A stretch of DNA of 64,000 nt from Acidimicrobiaceae bacterium (GCA_009845995.1 VXYK01000014.1:46063-110062); one strand, 5' to 3'. Positions 1-9,474 are shown, counted from the stretch's first letter. Notes: generated from the letters alone by a model not told the origin. Numbers and translations are program-made.

Positions 1-3000
1 CGGGGGTCTTAGCCAACAGTTCGACCAGGCGTTGTGTAGGCGTGTCGAGCTCGCCCGAGCGGCGCCAGCGAAGCTCCACACCCACTTTGTGCGCAGTGCT
101 CACCACTCCGAGACGTTCGTTGGTCCGATCCACCAACCGCTTCGCACCGTGTATCTTCTCGGCGATCTCACCAGCTATGTGGCCTTGCAACAGTTGGCGC
201 AACGCGTCATCCTGTTTTCGGTTCAGCAGGCTGTCAACCTGTCGGTACTGCTGTTGTACGGCCTGTTCCTGCTCAGCCAGCGGCGCCCGGCCCGAAGGCC
301 CCGTGACCTCTACGATCAAAGGTTGGTTCAGATCCGGGTGTAACGCCTCGGCGTCCCAACCCGCGCCCAGAGAATCCCTCCGGCGCTGAAGCGACTGCCG
401 GACGCTTTCGGAGGACGCCTCGGCTTCCGCGGTGGGCAGCGACGCCAACGGGCCAAGCAGTTCTCGCAGGCCCTGCGCCCCAGCCGAATGTGCAACAGGA
501 GCGTCGGTAACGCCCATCGCCGCGAGGTATCCCCGGGTGGTAAGCGCTTGGTCGAGTGAGACCCTCACGGCCTCGCACTTTGATTCCGCATGTTCGCGAA
601 TCTGTGCCGCGGTCTTGTGGGCGGCGACTGCTTCGGCTCTGTTACTCACCGCCTCGTGGCTCTCGTCGCGGAGTTCCGGTATGTGCTGTTCCACTTCATC
701 GAGTTCCGCGCGACAGCGGTCGCGAGTGGCGACAACTTCGCTGTACTCGGCACCGATGCTGTCCTCGATGGTCGCGAGGATTGCGTGTTTCTCTTCGTAT
801 GTCTTCTTGACACGCGCCAGTTCCGCACGCTCGGTATTGCAGGAGTCAGAAGTCTGCAGCAGACGGTCGGCCGCGTTGCGCCAATCGTCGACTGACCGGC
901 CAAGAATGGTGATCCGCGACAGGCACTGCTGCAGGGTTGAATCAGTCTCGACGAGTTCGGCCCGTATTGTGTTGAGTCCTTGGTCTTCACGGGGCAACGA
1001 CAGCGTTGTGGCCAGTCGGTGCAGTTCGTCGGAAACGTCGCTGTGGTACTTCTCGGCTTCGACCACTTTCTGTTCGGTCACATCACGCTGGGCCACTGCC
1101 TCTTCGAGCGTCTCGGTGTCGGCAGCTACGGTTGACAGTGCGGTTATGATCGGTTCAGTCACCGGCAGACGTGAACGCTGATCTCGGGCCTCCTGCAGGG
1201 ACGCGCGGTATTCTTCTCGCTCCGCTTGGCTTTGCTGCAAAGCGTCTCGAGCCAACTCCAAACGCTGCGCAGCCTCTGCTCGGGCCTGTTCGAGGGCGGC
1301 CCGCCGGGCGGTAGCGCCGACGTGTTCCGCTCTCTGTTTGCTGTGGCGTCCGCGCAGCGGACCGACTTTGAACGAACCGTCAAGCGAGACGCACGCCACC
1401 GCCTCTGCAGTGGGATCGCACGAGATCGAGTCGAGCAGCTTGAGCATCGACCCCTCGGAGATCTCGCCGGCCAGCCTTTGTGGAACAGTCACGACGAGGT
1501 GTTCGCTCAGGGGGTTGCATACTCCACCGTTCACAACAGCGACAAGTTCTCCATCAGCAAGCATCAGTGCGTCATCACCGAGTTTTGCTGAGAGCAGGCC
1601 CGAGGCTTGCAGTCCCGCCTCGAGTCCGGCTCGCTGCCCATCGTCGAGGTGCTCCGCGAAGTCGATCAGGTCTGCTAGGCAGTATTCCGCATCGCTTTGC
1701 CACCCGAACCGGGGTGGGTCCGGTTCGGTCCGACGCGCCAATTCTTCGACGGCTGCAAGGGCCTCGCGCTCAGCGTCCTGCTCGCCGACCAGCCTCGACT
1801 CGACTCCCGCCAAGACACTCTGCCAATGTTCGACCAGCATGTCAGCTTCAGAGAGGAGGCTGACTCGCAGGCTGTCCAGGTCGTCGTGGACCACGCCGCC
1901 ATCGTGAAAAGCGTTGTCGCCGCCGGTCAGGTCATCGTGACCGGATCCAGCAGCCACGGACAGCGAAACCGTCCTAGCGAGAGGCTCGATCCCCGCAGTT
2001 TGGAACAGATCAGACACTTGCAAAGCCCAGCGTCGAACCTGACCGGCCCATGCCTTTCTGGCCGCGGCGAGACGACGATTGTTCTCGGTCAGGCGCTTCG
2101 AGGCTCTCTCAACGGCGCCGACAGAGTGCTCGTGGGTCAGCTCTGCCTGGCGGATCCGCCGCTCGCCTTCCCGTTCGGAAGTTAGCGCGTTCTCTACTTG
2201 ATCTACATCGTCCCGCCGCCGTCGGACCGAGGCGACTACCGCGTTTATCTCACGCTCGACGGGTTTGGAATCGAAAGTACCAGGCTGTGATGCGTCGTCA
2301 CCATCGGTTCCCACCTCGCCCACCAGCACTGGCCCTGGTGGTTTGCGGTCAAGTCCGCAGTTCCGGCTCATCTTGAGCACATCGGCCAAGGCGTCGTTGA
2401 GCCGCTGACGGTCATTTCGTCCACGGTTCGCCGCCTGAACCAAGCCCTCCCTGTCCGTTTGAACGCGTTCTTCGATTTCACGTACCCGCTGATCGGACCT
2501 CTCACACTGCTTGGCGAGTTCCGCGACATGATTGCGCAGACCTTCGAGTTGAAGACCCTCACGGTAGGCAGCCGACTTCTCCAACGCCTCGATCTCAAGT
2601 TGCAAACGCCGTTGGCTCCTAGTCGACTCTTCCATCTCCTCGTTGAGCTTGTTGAGTTGGGCTCCAGCCGCATCTACCGCACGGGCCTTTCGCTTCTCAT
2701 CACGGACGCAGTCATCCAAGGCGCCGAGGCTCCCACTCGCCGCTTCGGTCCGTTGACTCAGGTCACAAAGGCAATACGACCGGTACACGTCCAACAGCCC
2801 ACGAACAGCTTCCAACGTTTTGGCCAGTTCCGCGACGCTGCGGCGATGCTCGTCAAGGTTCTCGAGGGGCTCGGCCGCTTCTGCCAAAGCCTGCTCGGAC
2901 AGCGCCGGGAGCGATTCGACGAGGTGCTCCCGCAAATCCAAGTCGATGCGGTCTCCCACTCGGGGGCTGCGGACTTTGTTGAGAAGACCGATGTGTGCCT

Positions 3001-3592
3001 CGATGGATGCACCACCGAACAGCCTCTGCTCGACGGCGTGTCGATAGTCGCGGCGGCGGCGTTCGACGAACACTTCATCACCTTCCAATGCGGCGCGCAA
3101 AACCTCGGTCGACAGCGCCACACCACCGGAGACCAGTTGGAAGTCGATTTCGGGGCGCTTGGAGGTGATGAACCACCATGTCGTCACCCGCTCAGACTGC
3201 CGGTTGGCTTTGATGCCGCATCCACACACTAGAAATTCACCCAGCCGCTCGAATTCGATCCACAGATATCCGACCGGCTGAGGATCGTCTCTTCCGTTGA
3301 GCATCCACGACTTGAGGATCCCGCTCTGCTCACCCGCGGCGTCGATTCGGCCTTCGCTGGTAGTCAGCAGGAACGGCAACAGCATGTTCATGGCGGTCGA
3401 CTTGCCAGAACCGTTGACCCCCCGCAGCAGCAACCGACCTCCTGCGAAGTGGAGCACCTCGTTCTCGTACTGATAGACGTTGACGATTCCCGCACGGTTG
3501 AGCCGCCACCGCTCACTGACGGCACTACGAGGATCTTGGGACACTCCTATCTGTGAGTCCACGGCGAGCAAGGTACCACCCCGGTACGACAT
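1..3592 (-). CDS. jetC: Wadjet type II SMC-like ATPase JetC (TIGR02680-like), 3' end outside window
   Basis: An open frame runs from an ATG at 3592 off the left edge (at least 1197 residues, no stop). The N-terminus has the RWRLNRAGI segment typical of TIGR02680 proteins, and the Walker A motif GVNGSGKST lies near residues 58-66. Long charged, heptad-like coiled-coil stretches follow on both sides of a central less helical (hinge-like) part. The ABC signature and Walker B should lie in the missing C-terminal portion. Family knowledge: TIGR02680 (JetC) acts with JetA/JetB (DUF2397/DUF2398) and JetD (DUF2399) to sense and cleave circular plasmid DNA. The gene directly upstream is a nucleotidyltransferase, not jetA/jetB, so the partners must be downstream, elsewhere or lost. 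The family call is made by eye. Confidence 0.82.
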   Translation of the reverse strand, partial: MSYRGGTLLAVDSQIGVSQDPRSAVSERWRLNRAGIVNVYQYENEVLHFAGGRLLLRGVNGSGKSTAMNMLLPFLLTTSEGRIDAAGEQSGILKSWMLNGRDDPQPVGYLWIEFERLGEFLVCGCGIKANRQSERVTTWWFITSKRPEIDFQLVSGGVALSTEVLRAALEGDEVFVERRRRDYRHAVEQRLFGGASIEAHIGLLNKVRSPRVGDRIDLDLREHLVESLPALSEQALAEAAEPLENLDEHRRSVAELAKTLEAVRGLLDVYRSYCLCDLSQRTEAASGSLGALDDCVRDEKRKARAVDAAGAQLNKLNEEMEESTRSQRRLQLEIEALEKSAAYREGLQLEGLRNHVAELAKQCERSDQRVREIEERVQTDREGLVQAANRGRNDRQRLNDALADVLKMSRNCGLDRKPPGPVLVGEVGTDGDDASQPGTFDSKPVEREINAVVASVRRRRDDVDQVENALTSEREGERRIRQAELTHEHSVGAVERASKRLTENNRRLAAARKAWAGQVRRWALQVSDLFQTAGIEPLARTVSLSVAAGSGHDDLTGGDNAFHDGGVVHDDLDSLRVSLLSEADMLVEHWQSVLAGVESRLVGEQDAEREALAAVEELARRTEPDPPRFGWQSDAEYCLADLIDFAEHLDDGQRAGLEAGLQASGLLSAKLGDDALMLADGELVAVVNGGVCNPLSEHLVVTVPQRLAGEISEGSMLKLLDSISCDPTAEAVACVSLDGSFKVGPLRGRHSKQRAEHVGATARRAALEQARAEAAQRLELARDALQQSQAEREEYRASLQEARDQRSRLPVTEPIITALSTVAADTETLEEAVAQRDVTEQKVVEAEKYHSDVSDELHRLATTLSLPREDQGLNTIRAELVETDSTLQQCLSRITILGRSVDDWRNAADRLLQTSDSCNTERAELARVKKTYEEKHAILATIEDSIGAEYSEVVATRDRCRAELDEVEQHIPELRDESHEAVSNRAEAVAAHKTAAQIREHAESKCEAVRVSLDQALTTRGYLAAMGVTDAPVAHSAGAQGLRELLGPLASLPTAEAEASSESVRQSLQRRRDSLGAGWDAEALHPDLNQPLIVEVTGPSGRAPLAEQEQAVQQQYRQVDSLLNRKQDDALRQLLQGHIAGEIAEKIHGAKRLVDRTNERLGVVSTAHKVGVELRWRRSGELDTPTQRLVELLAKTP

Positions 3593-3653
3593 TCCAAGAG
3601 TCTGCCAGCACCGGACGGCACGGAGCGCTGCGTCGTTCGTGTCTCAGAAGAGA

Positions 3654-4292
3654 CTACGTCTCCTGACCCCGACGAAAGCCCTCCACGTCTGCAATGTCCT
3701 GTGTGCGCCCAGTTGCCAGTTTGTTTTTCACCAGATCATCCAAACCAATGAAGGGCACCTCCAGTGAGTCCAGCTTGATCTCGACCCGTCGGCTCCAGCA
3801 CGTCTCAAAATCAACTCCGGAGACGCTGGTCAGGATGTCGATTCGGTTCGGTGGCGTCCCCAACTGAACCACCTGGCCCTCCTCAGAGAAGTCCTGCACC
3901 GTCAGCCCGAGCGACCCGAAACCGAAGTCGTCCATCACCTTGACCATTTGCAAGGCGTTGTCAGGATCGGCCCAGATCCAAACATCCAGGTCCTTGGTCA
4001 AACGCGGATGACCGTGGGCCGCCACCGCATATCCCCCCACCACCAGGAACCGAACATCATGCTTCAGGCACAACCGGATGAAATCCTGCAGGTCTTTTCC
4101 CAACAACATCTGCCGCCTCTGTTCCAAATTCAATGAGTAGTAGCACGCTTGCAGTTCTGCAACGTGCGATATCCGTTCGGCAGCCGTCCGCGTCAGCCAG
4201 AACCCTGCGTCCGGGTCCGGATCATCCAGCCGGAGTTTGACGGCCACCTTCGCAATCCCGACCTCAGGCACTGAGGTCGTAGGCATATCCAT
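3654..4292 (-). CDS. Nucleotidyltransferase fused to small N-terminal domain (AbiEii/MNT-like fold)
   Basis: About 212 residues from ATG 4292; an in-frame TTG at 4328 is an alternative. Residues 30-70 (GFWLTRTAAERISHVAEL and following) resemble the short partner proteins often encoded just before this type of nucleotidyltransferase. From residue about 80 comes the catalytic part: FLVVGGYAVAAHG, then TKDLDVWI with the metal-binding DxD, and later RIDILTSVSGVDF. Two usually separate proteins therefore seem to be joined in frame, and an internal Met just before the second part could still be a start. It lies 61 bases before jetC on the same strand. Family members include minimal nucleotidyltransferases and toxins of toxin-antitoxin pairs; which applies here is unknown. 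Confidence 0.7.
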   Translation of the reverse strand: MDMPTTSVPEVGIAKVAVKLRLDDPDPDAGFWLTRTAAERISHVAELQACYYSLNLEQRRQMLLGKDLQDFIRLCLKHDVRFLVVGGYAVAAHGHPRLTKDLDVWIWADPDNALQMVKVMDDFGFGSLGLTVQDFSEEGQVVQLGTPPNRIDILTSVSGVDFETCWSRRVEIKLDSLEVPFIGLDDLVKNKLATGRTQDIADVEGFRRGQET

Positions 4293-4359
4293 AGTGTCCA
4301 CCCTAACGAGCACGCCGGGTCCTGCCAATAGACCACCCCGCGGGCGCAGCCGGTCCAGG

Positions 4360-5856
4360 TCATGGTTGGGCGCCGGCCATCAAGAGGCCCAAGTCTTCGA
4401 CGGTGCAATCTTCGCGGTCGATGATCGCGACGATCCGACCTTCGAACATCACCGCCACGCGATCGGCAAGCGCCAGCACCTCGTCGAGGTCTTCAGACAC
4501 GACAAGCACGGCCGTCCCCTGTTCCCGCTGCGCGATCAAACGCTCGTGAATGTACTCAGCCGCGCCAATGTCGACGCCTCGAGTGGGTTGCGCCGCTATC
4601 AGCACCGCGGGTTCAGCAGACAACTCCCTGGCCATGATCAGCTTTTGGATGTTGCCGCCCGACAGAGCACTGGTGGCAGTGTCGATCGACGGGGTCTTGA
4701 CGTCGTAGTGTTCGACGAGCCGACCGGCTCGCTCCCGCAGAGCGGGCAGCTTCAAGAATCCCCAACGCGAATACTCCTGCGAGTCGTGGTTGAGCAACAT
4801 CAGGTTCTCGCTGACACTGAACTGACCCACAGCGCCATGAAGCATGCGTTCCTCAGGAACAAAGGCGAGACCGGCCTCGCGGTAGCGTCTCGGGGAGGCT
4901 CCCGTGGTGTCCTGACCGTCGAGTCGGACCGATCCTTCGGTGACCGGACGCAACCCGGCCACTGCTTCACAGAGTTCGCGCTGACCGTTGCCCGATACCC
5001 CGGCGACACCGACGATCTCTCCAGCGGCCACCGCAAGACTGACCGCATCCACCGCTAATGCGTCCCGGTCTCCCATCACGCTGAGATCTTTGAGTTCGAG
5101 TCTGGAGTCGCCGACCTCCACCGGGGGTTTGTCGGGAGCGAGTTTCACCGGCCGACCCACCATCATCTGGGCGAGTTGCTGGCGAGAAGTCTCCGCGGGT
5201 GTGGTCGATCCCGACACCTTGCCGTCTCGCAGCACGGTTATCCGGTCCGACAGCGCCATTACTTCATGGAGCTTGTGAGAGATGAAGATGAGCCCTCGTC
5301 CGTCCTGGGCAATCTGCCGCAGGGTCACAAAGAAGTCGTTGACCTCCTGGGGGGTCAACACTGCTGTCGGCTCGTCAAGGACCAGCAGTTGGGCATCCCG
5401 ATACAGCGCCTTGAGGATTTCGACCCTTTGACGTTCGCCCACCGCGAGCTGCCAGATCAAGGCATCCGGATCAACGTCAAGGCTGTACGTCTCCGCCAGT
5501 TCGGTGAGGTGATCACGGACTTGCCCCATGTCCGCGGTGCCGAGCCCCAGGGCCACGTTCTCGGTTACCGTGAAGGTGGGCACCAGCATGAAATGCTGGT
5601 GGATCATCCCGATACCGGCTTCGATCGCTGCTGCAGGAGAATCGACTCGTAGCGGAGCTCCTTCGAATGTGATGGTCCCCTCATCGGCGGTGTAGAGACC
5701 GAAGAGAATTTTCATCAAGGTGCTCTTGCCCGCCCCGTTCTCACCGAGGAGTGTATGCACTTCACCGCGACGGACATCGAAATCGACGTTGTCGTTGGCG
5801 AGCACACCGGGAAACCGTTTGGTGATTCCCCTCATCTCTAACATCGAGTCAGTCAT
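4360..5856 (-). CDS. BMP-family nucleoside/purine ABC importer, ATP-binding protein
   Basis: 498 residues with two ABC domains in tandem, the RbsA/NupO (YufO) architecture. The first domain has Walker [10 protein letters not shown] (about residues 39-47), Q-loop at IHQHFM and Walker [14 protein letters not shown]. The second domain has a degenerate P-loop ([10 protein letters not shown]) but keeps the signature [10 protein letters not shown] and a late QPTRGVD, which is usual for this class. It energises uptake with the two permeases and the lipoprotein encoded upstream on the same strand. It is separated from the lipoprotein gene by 80 bases containing a strong hairpin. Confidence 0.92.
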   Translation of the reverse strand: MTDSMLEMRGITKRFPGVLANDNVDFDVRRGEVHTLLGENGAGKSTLMKILFGLYTADEGTITFEGAPLRVDSPAAAIEAGIGMIHQHFMLVPTFTVTENVALGLGTADMGQVRDHLTELAETYSLDVDPDALIWQLAVGERQRVEILKALYRDAQLLVLDEPTAVLTPQEVNDFFVTLRQIAQDGRGLIFISHKLHEVMALSDRITVLRDGKVSGSTTPAETSRQQLAQMMVGRPVKLAPDKPPVEVGDSRLELKDLSVMGDRDALAVDAVSLAVAAGEIVGVAGVSGNGQRELCEAVAGLRPVTEGSVRLDGQDTTGASPRRYREAGLAFVPEERMLHGAVGQFSVSENLMLLNHDSQEYSRWGFLKLPALRERAGRLVEHYDVKTPSIDTATSALSGGNIQKLIMARELSAEPAVLIAAQPTRGVDIGAAEYIHERLIAQREQGTAVLVVSEDLDEVLALADRVAVMFEGRIVAIIDREDCTVEDLGLLMAGAQP

Positions 5857-5894
5857 TGCCTTCCCAAGCTGGACTTGTTTGACGGTTCAATGGT

Positions 5895-5922
5895 GGGGGC
5901 GCGCCACTGTCGGCGCGCCCCC
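5895..5922 (-). promoter_or_regulatory. Intra-operon GC hairpin after the binding-protein gene
   Basis: A perfect 11-bp inverted repeat (GGGGGCGCGCC, six-base loop, GGCGCGCCCCC) lies 14 bases after the stop codon of the BMP lipoprotein gene. No T-run follows on the minus strand, so a simple intrinsic terminator is unlikely. Such hairpins after binding-protein genes commonly protect the upstream mRNA or cause partial termination, giving more binding protein than ATPase; this role is inferred. Confidence 0.75.
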
Positions 5923-5936
5923 TAAAGAAAGCGGGA

Positions 5937-7052
5937 TCAGCCGACCGTCGTTGTCACTTCTCCTGCAATCACCGCGACGATTGTGGCATCACCCAGATCG
6001 TTGATTTCGTCGGGTACGTCCCAGTTGCCGGGTTCAATGACCAGACCACCGTTTTCAAGGTTGATCTCATAGCTTGAACCGCCGAGAACACCATTGTTGA
6101 TGTCGTCAACCAGTTGCTGAAGGGCAACTTCCCAGCGGTAAACCTGGCTTGCCGCCACGACTCCATCTGCCGCGGCACCGGTCTGGTTCGACTGCGTGCC
6201 GAACCACAGGACGCCTTCGTTCTCAGCGACGCTGATCGCGCCCACGGTCATCTGTGCCGTGCCGGTCAGGATGTCGGCACCGTTCTGCACAAACCCGGTG
6301 GCAGTCTCGGAAGCAAGCTGCACATCGGCAAACGATTCAATATATACAACGTTCACTTCCGCGCCGCCTGCTTCGGCACCTAGACGGAATCCGTCCACGT
6401 AGAGCTTGGCGTCACCGACTTCGATCGGTCCCACGATGCCGACGTTGGTGCCGAGTTCTGCCGCGAGAGTACCGAGAACATAACCACCCTCATTTGAAGC
6501 GGCTGTATATGCAGACACGTTCGGCAGCCCGAAGGTGTCGACCGCGGTACCCCAAGCAAAGGCGGTGTTGGGGAAGTCGGGGGCGATCTCTTGGATTAGG
6601 CCACCGTACTGCGAACCGTGCCCGATGACGAGGTCGTAGCCGTCCTCGGCGTACTGGCGAAGCGCAACACCGGCGTCTTCAACGATGAAGGTCCCCGGTG
6701 TGACGGCAATGTCAGATATTCCGGTCAGACGATCAACGCTATCGACGATGCTCTGAGTGAACGCCAAGTCGTTCTCGGCGCTTGGAGCGACGATTGCCAC
6801 ACGGAGTCCGGCACTGTCGCCGTCATCGGTTTCGGGTTCCCGGGTCTCCTCTTCGGTCATGTCCGAGTCATCTTCTTCAGCCATGTCCGAGTCATCTTCT
6901 TCAGCCATATCGGAGCCGCGCTCCTCCTCGACCATATCGGAGCCGTCATCACCAGAATCGACCACCTCGGCTTCTTCGTCGTCACCACACGATGCAGCAA
7001 ATAGGCTGAACGCGGCCAGCAAAGCCACTAGGAACAACATTGTTTTTTTCAT
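5937..7052 (-). CDS. BMP-family purine/nucleoside-binding lipoprotein
   Basis: 371 residues from ATG 7052, which has a good ribosome site (GGAGG about 7 bases upstream); an in-frame start at 7148 lies inside the preceding permease gene and is unlikely. An N-terminal signal (MKKTMLFLVALLAAFSLFAAS) ends at Cys22, a lipobox. Residues about 25-70 form an acidic spacer with repeated SDMAEED units. The BMP/PnrA-like periplasmic-binding fold follows (DLVIGHGSQYGG, AAELGTNVGIVGPIEVGD). The protein would be anchored outside the membrane and hand purines or nucleosides to the adjacent permeases. Confidence 0.9.
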   Translation of the reverse strand: MKKTMLFLVALLAAFSLFAASCGDDEEAEVVDSGDDGSDMVEEERGSDMAEEDDSDMAEEDDSDMTEEETREPETDDGDSAGLRVAIVAPSAENDLAFTQSIVDSVDRLTGISDIAVTPGTFIVEDAGVALRQYAEDGYDLVIGHGSQYGGLIQEIAPDFPNTAFAWGTAVDTFGLPNVSAYTAASNEGGYVLGTLAAELGTNVGIVGPIEVGDAKLYVDGFRLGAEAGGAEVNVVYIESFADVQLASETATGFVQNGADILTGTAQMTVGAISVAENEGVLWFGTQSNQTGAAADGVVAASQVYRWEVALQQLVDDINNGVLGGSSYEINLENGGLVIEPGNWDVPDEINDLGDATIVAVIAGEVTTTVG

Positions 7053-7086
7053 TTTTCCCTCCTGGGTACTCGTGACTGAGCGGATA

Positions 7087-8022
7087 TCACCCGTCGCGAC
7101 TGAATGGAACTGTGAGCGCTGCGGGTTGGTCAGCGGCCCGACGAGCAATGATCGCTAGCGCGATCACCGTCAGGACAGCGGGCGCCACGGTGGTGAGACT
7201 CGCCGTCGCCCCCGTGACAATACCCAGTGTTTTCCACTGTGTCACGGTTGCGGTGATCAACCCGTAGAGCAGAGACCCGGCCAGCACTCCTACAGGACGC
7301 CACGCTCCGAAGTAGACGAGCGCCACCGCGATGAAGCCGATCCCATTGGTGAGATTGTTCTGAAACGTGCCGAGTTCGATGGTGAGCGCGGCACCGGCGA
7401 GTCCGGCCATTCCGTTTCCAACCAGCATCGCGATCGCCCTAGTTCGATAAACGCTGACCCCCAAGGAGTCGGCTGCCTCAGGGCTCTCGCCAACGGCTCG
7501 GATGTTGAGCCCCAAGGTTGTGCGGTTGACAATGAGGGTCAACGCAGGAACCAGCAGCACGGCCAGATAGACCAGCAAGCTGTGGTTGAAGAACATGTCG
7601 CCGATGTGAGGGATGTCGCCTAACAGCGGGATCTTGAGATCGTCGAATGAAGGAATGCCGCGGGGTATACCGACCTGCTTGAGGAACAGCAGCTCGCTCA
7701 TCCCCAGGCCGAACAGGTAGATGCCGATACCGCTGATGCCTTGTTCGGCCTTGAACACGAGCGTCACTATCGCGTAGGCGACTCCCATGATCAGCCCCAC
7801 TCCAAGGCCGACTCCCACTCCGAGCAGACGAGAGTCGGTTTCCAGGACTGTCCAGTAAGCGAAGAAGGCTCCCAATAGCATCACGCCGTCCACGCCCAGG
7901 TTCAGCACCCCGCTGCGTTGGCCGACGGCCTCGCCAAGCGCGGCGAGCAGATAGGGCGTGGCGAAGCGCATTGCGGAGGCGAACGTGGCCACCAACACCG
8001 AAAGCGTGAAGAATTCACTCAT
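7087..8022 (-). CDS. BMP-family ABC importer permease 2
   Basis: 311 residues from ATG 8022 (MSEFFTLSVLVATFASAMRF), overlapping the end of the previous permease gene by 8 bases. The frame extends upstream to 8361, but that part is only the other reading of the neighbour's tandem repeats. It is a polytopic membrane protein of the BPD_transp_2 family (YufQ/NupQ-like), with the LAALGEAVGQRSGVLNLGVDGVMLLGA region typical of these subunits split here between helices 1-2, and a GESPEAADSLGVSVYRTR cytoplasmic coupling loop. Confidence 0.9.
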   Translation of the reverse strand: MSEFFTLSVLVATFASAMRFATPYLLAALGEAVGQRSGVLNLGVDGVMLLGAFFAYWTVLETDSRLLGVGVGLGVGLIMGVAYAIVTLVFKAEQGISGIGIYLFGLGMSELLFLKQVGIPRGIPSFDDLKIPLLGDIPHIGDMFFNHSLLVYLAVLLVPALTLIVNRTTLGLNIRAVGESPEAADSLGVSVYRTRAIAMLVGNGMAGLAGAALTIELGTFQNNLTNGIGFIAVALVYFGAWRPVGVLAGSLLYGLITATVTQWKTLGIVTGATASLTTVAPAVLTVIALAIIARRAADQPAALTVPFSRDG

Positions 8023-9397
8023 CGGTCTTTGCTTTCGCTGCGCGCGACGGCGCAGACCCGTCATCATCGTCGGGGTCGGAAGACGCTGCGGACGACGGCG
8101 CAGACCCGTCATCATCATCGGGGTCGGAAGACGCTGCGGACGACGGCGCAGACCCGTCATCATCATCGGGGTCGGAAGACGCTGCGGACGTCGCTGCAGA
8201 CCCGTCATCATCATCGGGCATAGCAACACCCGTGGACTGGGCCTCAGACTCGGCATCACCATCAGGGACCGAAGATCCCGCTGACGGGGCCTGATCAGCG
8301 GTAGCGCCGTGGGTACGCATGCGGGAGATCTCCATCGCTTGGCGGAGACGGTCACGCACACTGCTACTGCTCACCACGAACACCACGATCAGACCGTTGA
8401 GGCCGATGACCAACGCCGAATCGATCTGGATGGCTCGCTGCATGGCGTTCGCGCCAACGAGCAGACCTCCGAACAGGAAAGACGACGGGATGGTCCACAG
8501 CGGGTGAAGTCCGCCGAACAGCGCGGCGACGATCCCGTTGAACCCCGACGACCCGGTGAACCCGAGTGACGATCCGTCGGTGATCAGCCGATGTGATTGG
8601 CTCCCGAACACCAGCACAGCGCCGGCCAGGCCACACATCGCACCCGAGTAGGTGAGCGCCAGCATGGTCATGCGCTTGAAGGGCATGCCCGCGTAGTTGG
8701 CCGCCGCTGAGTTGTGCCCCACCGCCCTGGTTTTGAATCCGACGGTCGTGCGCCACAGAAATACCCACGCAACCACCGAGGCGAGCAGGGCGATCACCAC
8801 ACCGAGGTGTAAACGGGTGCCTTCAATGAGGATCGGCAGGTCGGCGTTCTCCGACAGACGCTCCGTCTGCGGGATGCGGGTCCCGCGTTCGATTTCGAGG
8901 GGGTCGATCAGCGGATCGCGCAGCAGGTAGTTCATCACCTGGATGGCGACGATGTTCAACATGATCGTCGAGAGGATTTCGTTGACGCCCAGATAGGCCT
9001 TCAACGCTCCCGGAATTGCTCCCCATATACCTCCGCCGATTATTCCGGCCAGCATCACAACCGGTATTAGGACAATCGCTGGAAGGTTGGGCACAGCCAG
9101 CGCGGTGACCGTTGAAAGCAGCGCTCCCGCAACGATCTGACCCTCACCGCCGATGTTGATGACGCTGGCGCGAAAGGCAATACAAATGCCGGTGCCCACC
9201 AACAACAGCGGCATGGCCCGAACCGCGGTGTCAGCGAGTGCGTCGCCGCTGCCGAACGCTCCTTTGACAAGTTCCCCGTATCCGACGAGTGGGCTGGCCC
9301 CAAGCACGATAATCACAACGGCGCCAACAGCGAGTGCTGCCAGAGCCGCTACGAGAGGGACGAGGCTCCCGCTGAACCGGTAGAGAAGGTTCATCAT
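8015..9397 (-). CDS. BMP-family ABC importer permease 1 with acidic repeat tail
   Basis: 460 residues. Residues 1-345 form the polytopic permease (YufP/NupP-like; GEGQIVAGALL and GVNEILSTIMLN are family motifs). After the last helix and the positively charged end of the domain comes a roughly 110-residue hydrophilic tail, mostly about 3.6 copies of a 16-residue unit SDPDDDDGSAPSSAAS. Homologous permeases normally stop near residue 350, as does the second copy of this subunit in this window. The tail should be cytoplasmic or peri-membrane and disordered; its role is unknown. The start at 9397 is ATG-ATG, so the exact first Met is uncertain. Confidence 0.88.
   Translation of the reverse strand: MMNLLYRFSGSLVPLVAALAALAVGAVVIIVLGASPLVGYGELVKGAFGSGDALADTAVRAMPLLLVGTGICIAFRASVINIGGEGQIVAGALLSTVTALAVPNLPAIVLIPVVMLAGIIGGGIWGAIPGALKAYLGVNEILSTIMLNIVAIQVMNYLLRDPLIDPLEIERGTRIPQTERLSENADLPILIEGTRLHLGVVIALLASVVAWVFLWRTTVGFKTRAVGHNSAAANYAGMPFKRMTMLALTYSGAMCGLAGAVLVFGSQSHRLITDGSSLGFTGSSGFNGIVAALFGGLHPLWTIPSSFLFGGLLVGANAMQRAIQIDSALVIGLNGLIVVFVVSSSSVRDRLRQAMEISRMRTHGATADQAPSAGSSVPDGDAESEAQSTGVAMPDDDDGSAATSAASSDPDDDDGSAPSSAASSDPDDDDGSAPSSAASSDPDDDDGSAPSRAAKAKTDE
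8046..8219 (-). repeat. 48-bp in-frame tandem repeat in permease gene
   Basis: About 3.6 direct copies of a 48-base unit; the block cagacccgtc recurs at 8053, 8101, 8149 and 8197, exactly 48 bases apart. Copies are nearly identical, which points to recent expansion by slippage or unequal crossing-over. The unit length is a multiple of three, so copy number can vary without breaking the frame. Confidence 0.95.
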
Positions 9398-9474
9398 CGA
9401 ACGATGATGATTATGGGTGCTCGCACAGGCATCGGATCATAACTCACACGGACATCGGGCGCACGAACATCAGA

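Noticed and set aside
32..3232. Many plus-strand and other-frame open frames of 60-257 codons in the first 3.2 kb
   Set aside because: They are antisense or off-frame shadows of the long jetC-type frame, with compositions rich in Arg/Ser/Cys and no recognisable domains.
8046..8219. Possible CRISPR-like array in the 48-base repeat
   Set aside because: Copies are directly adjacent without unique spacers, and the array is in frame within a coding sequence.
8023..8361. 113-residue N-terminal extension of the second permease
   Set aside because: It is the alternate reading of the neighbour's 48-base repeats (MMMTGLRRRPQRLPT units) and the family N-terminus begins at 8022.
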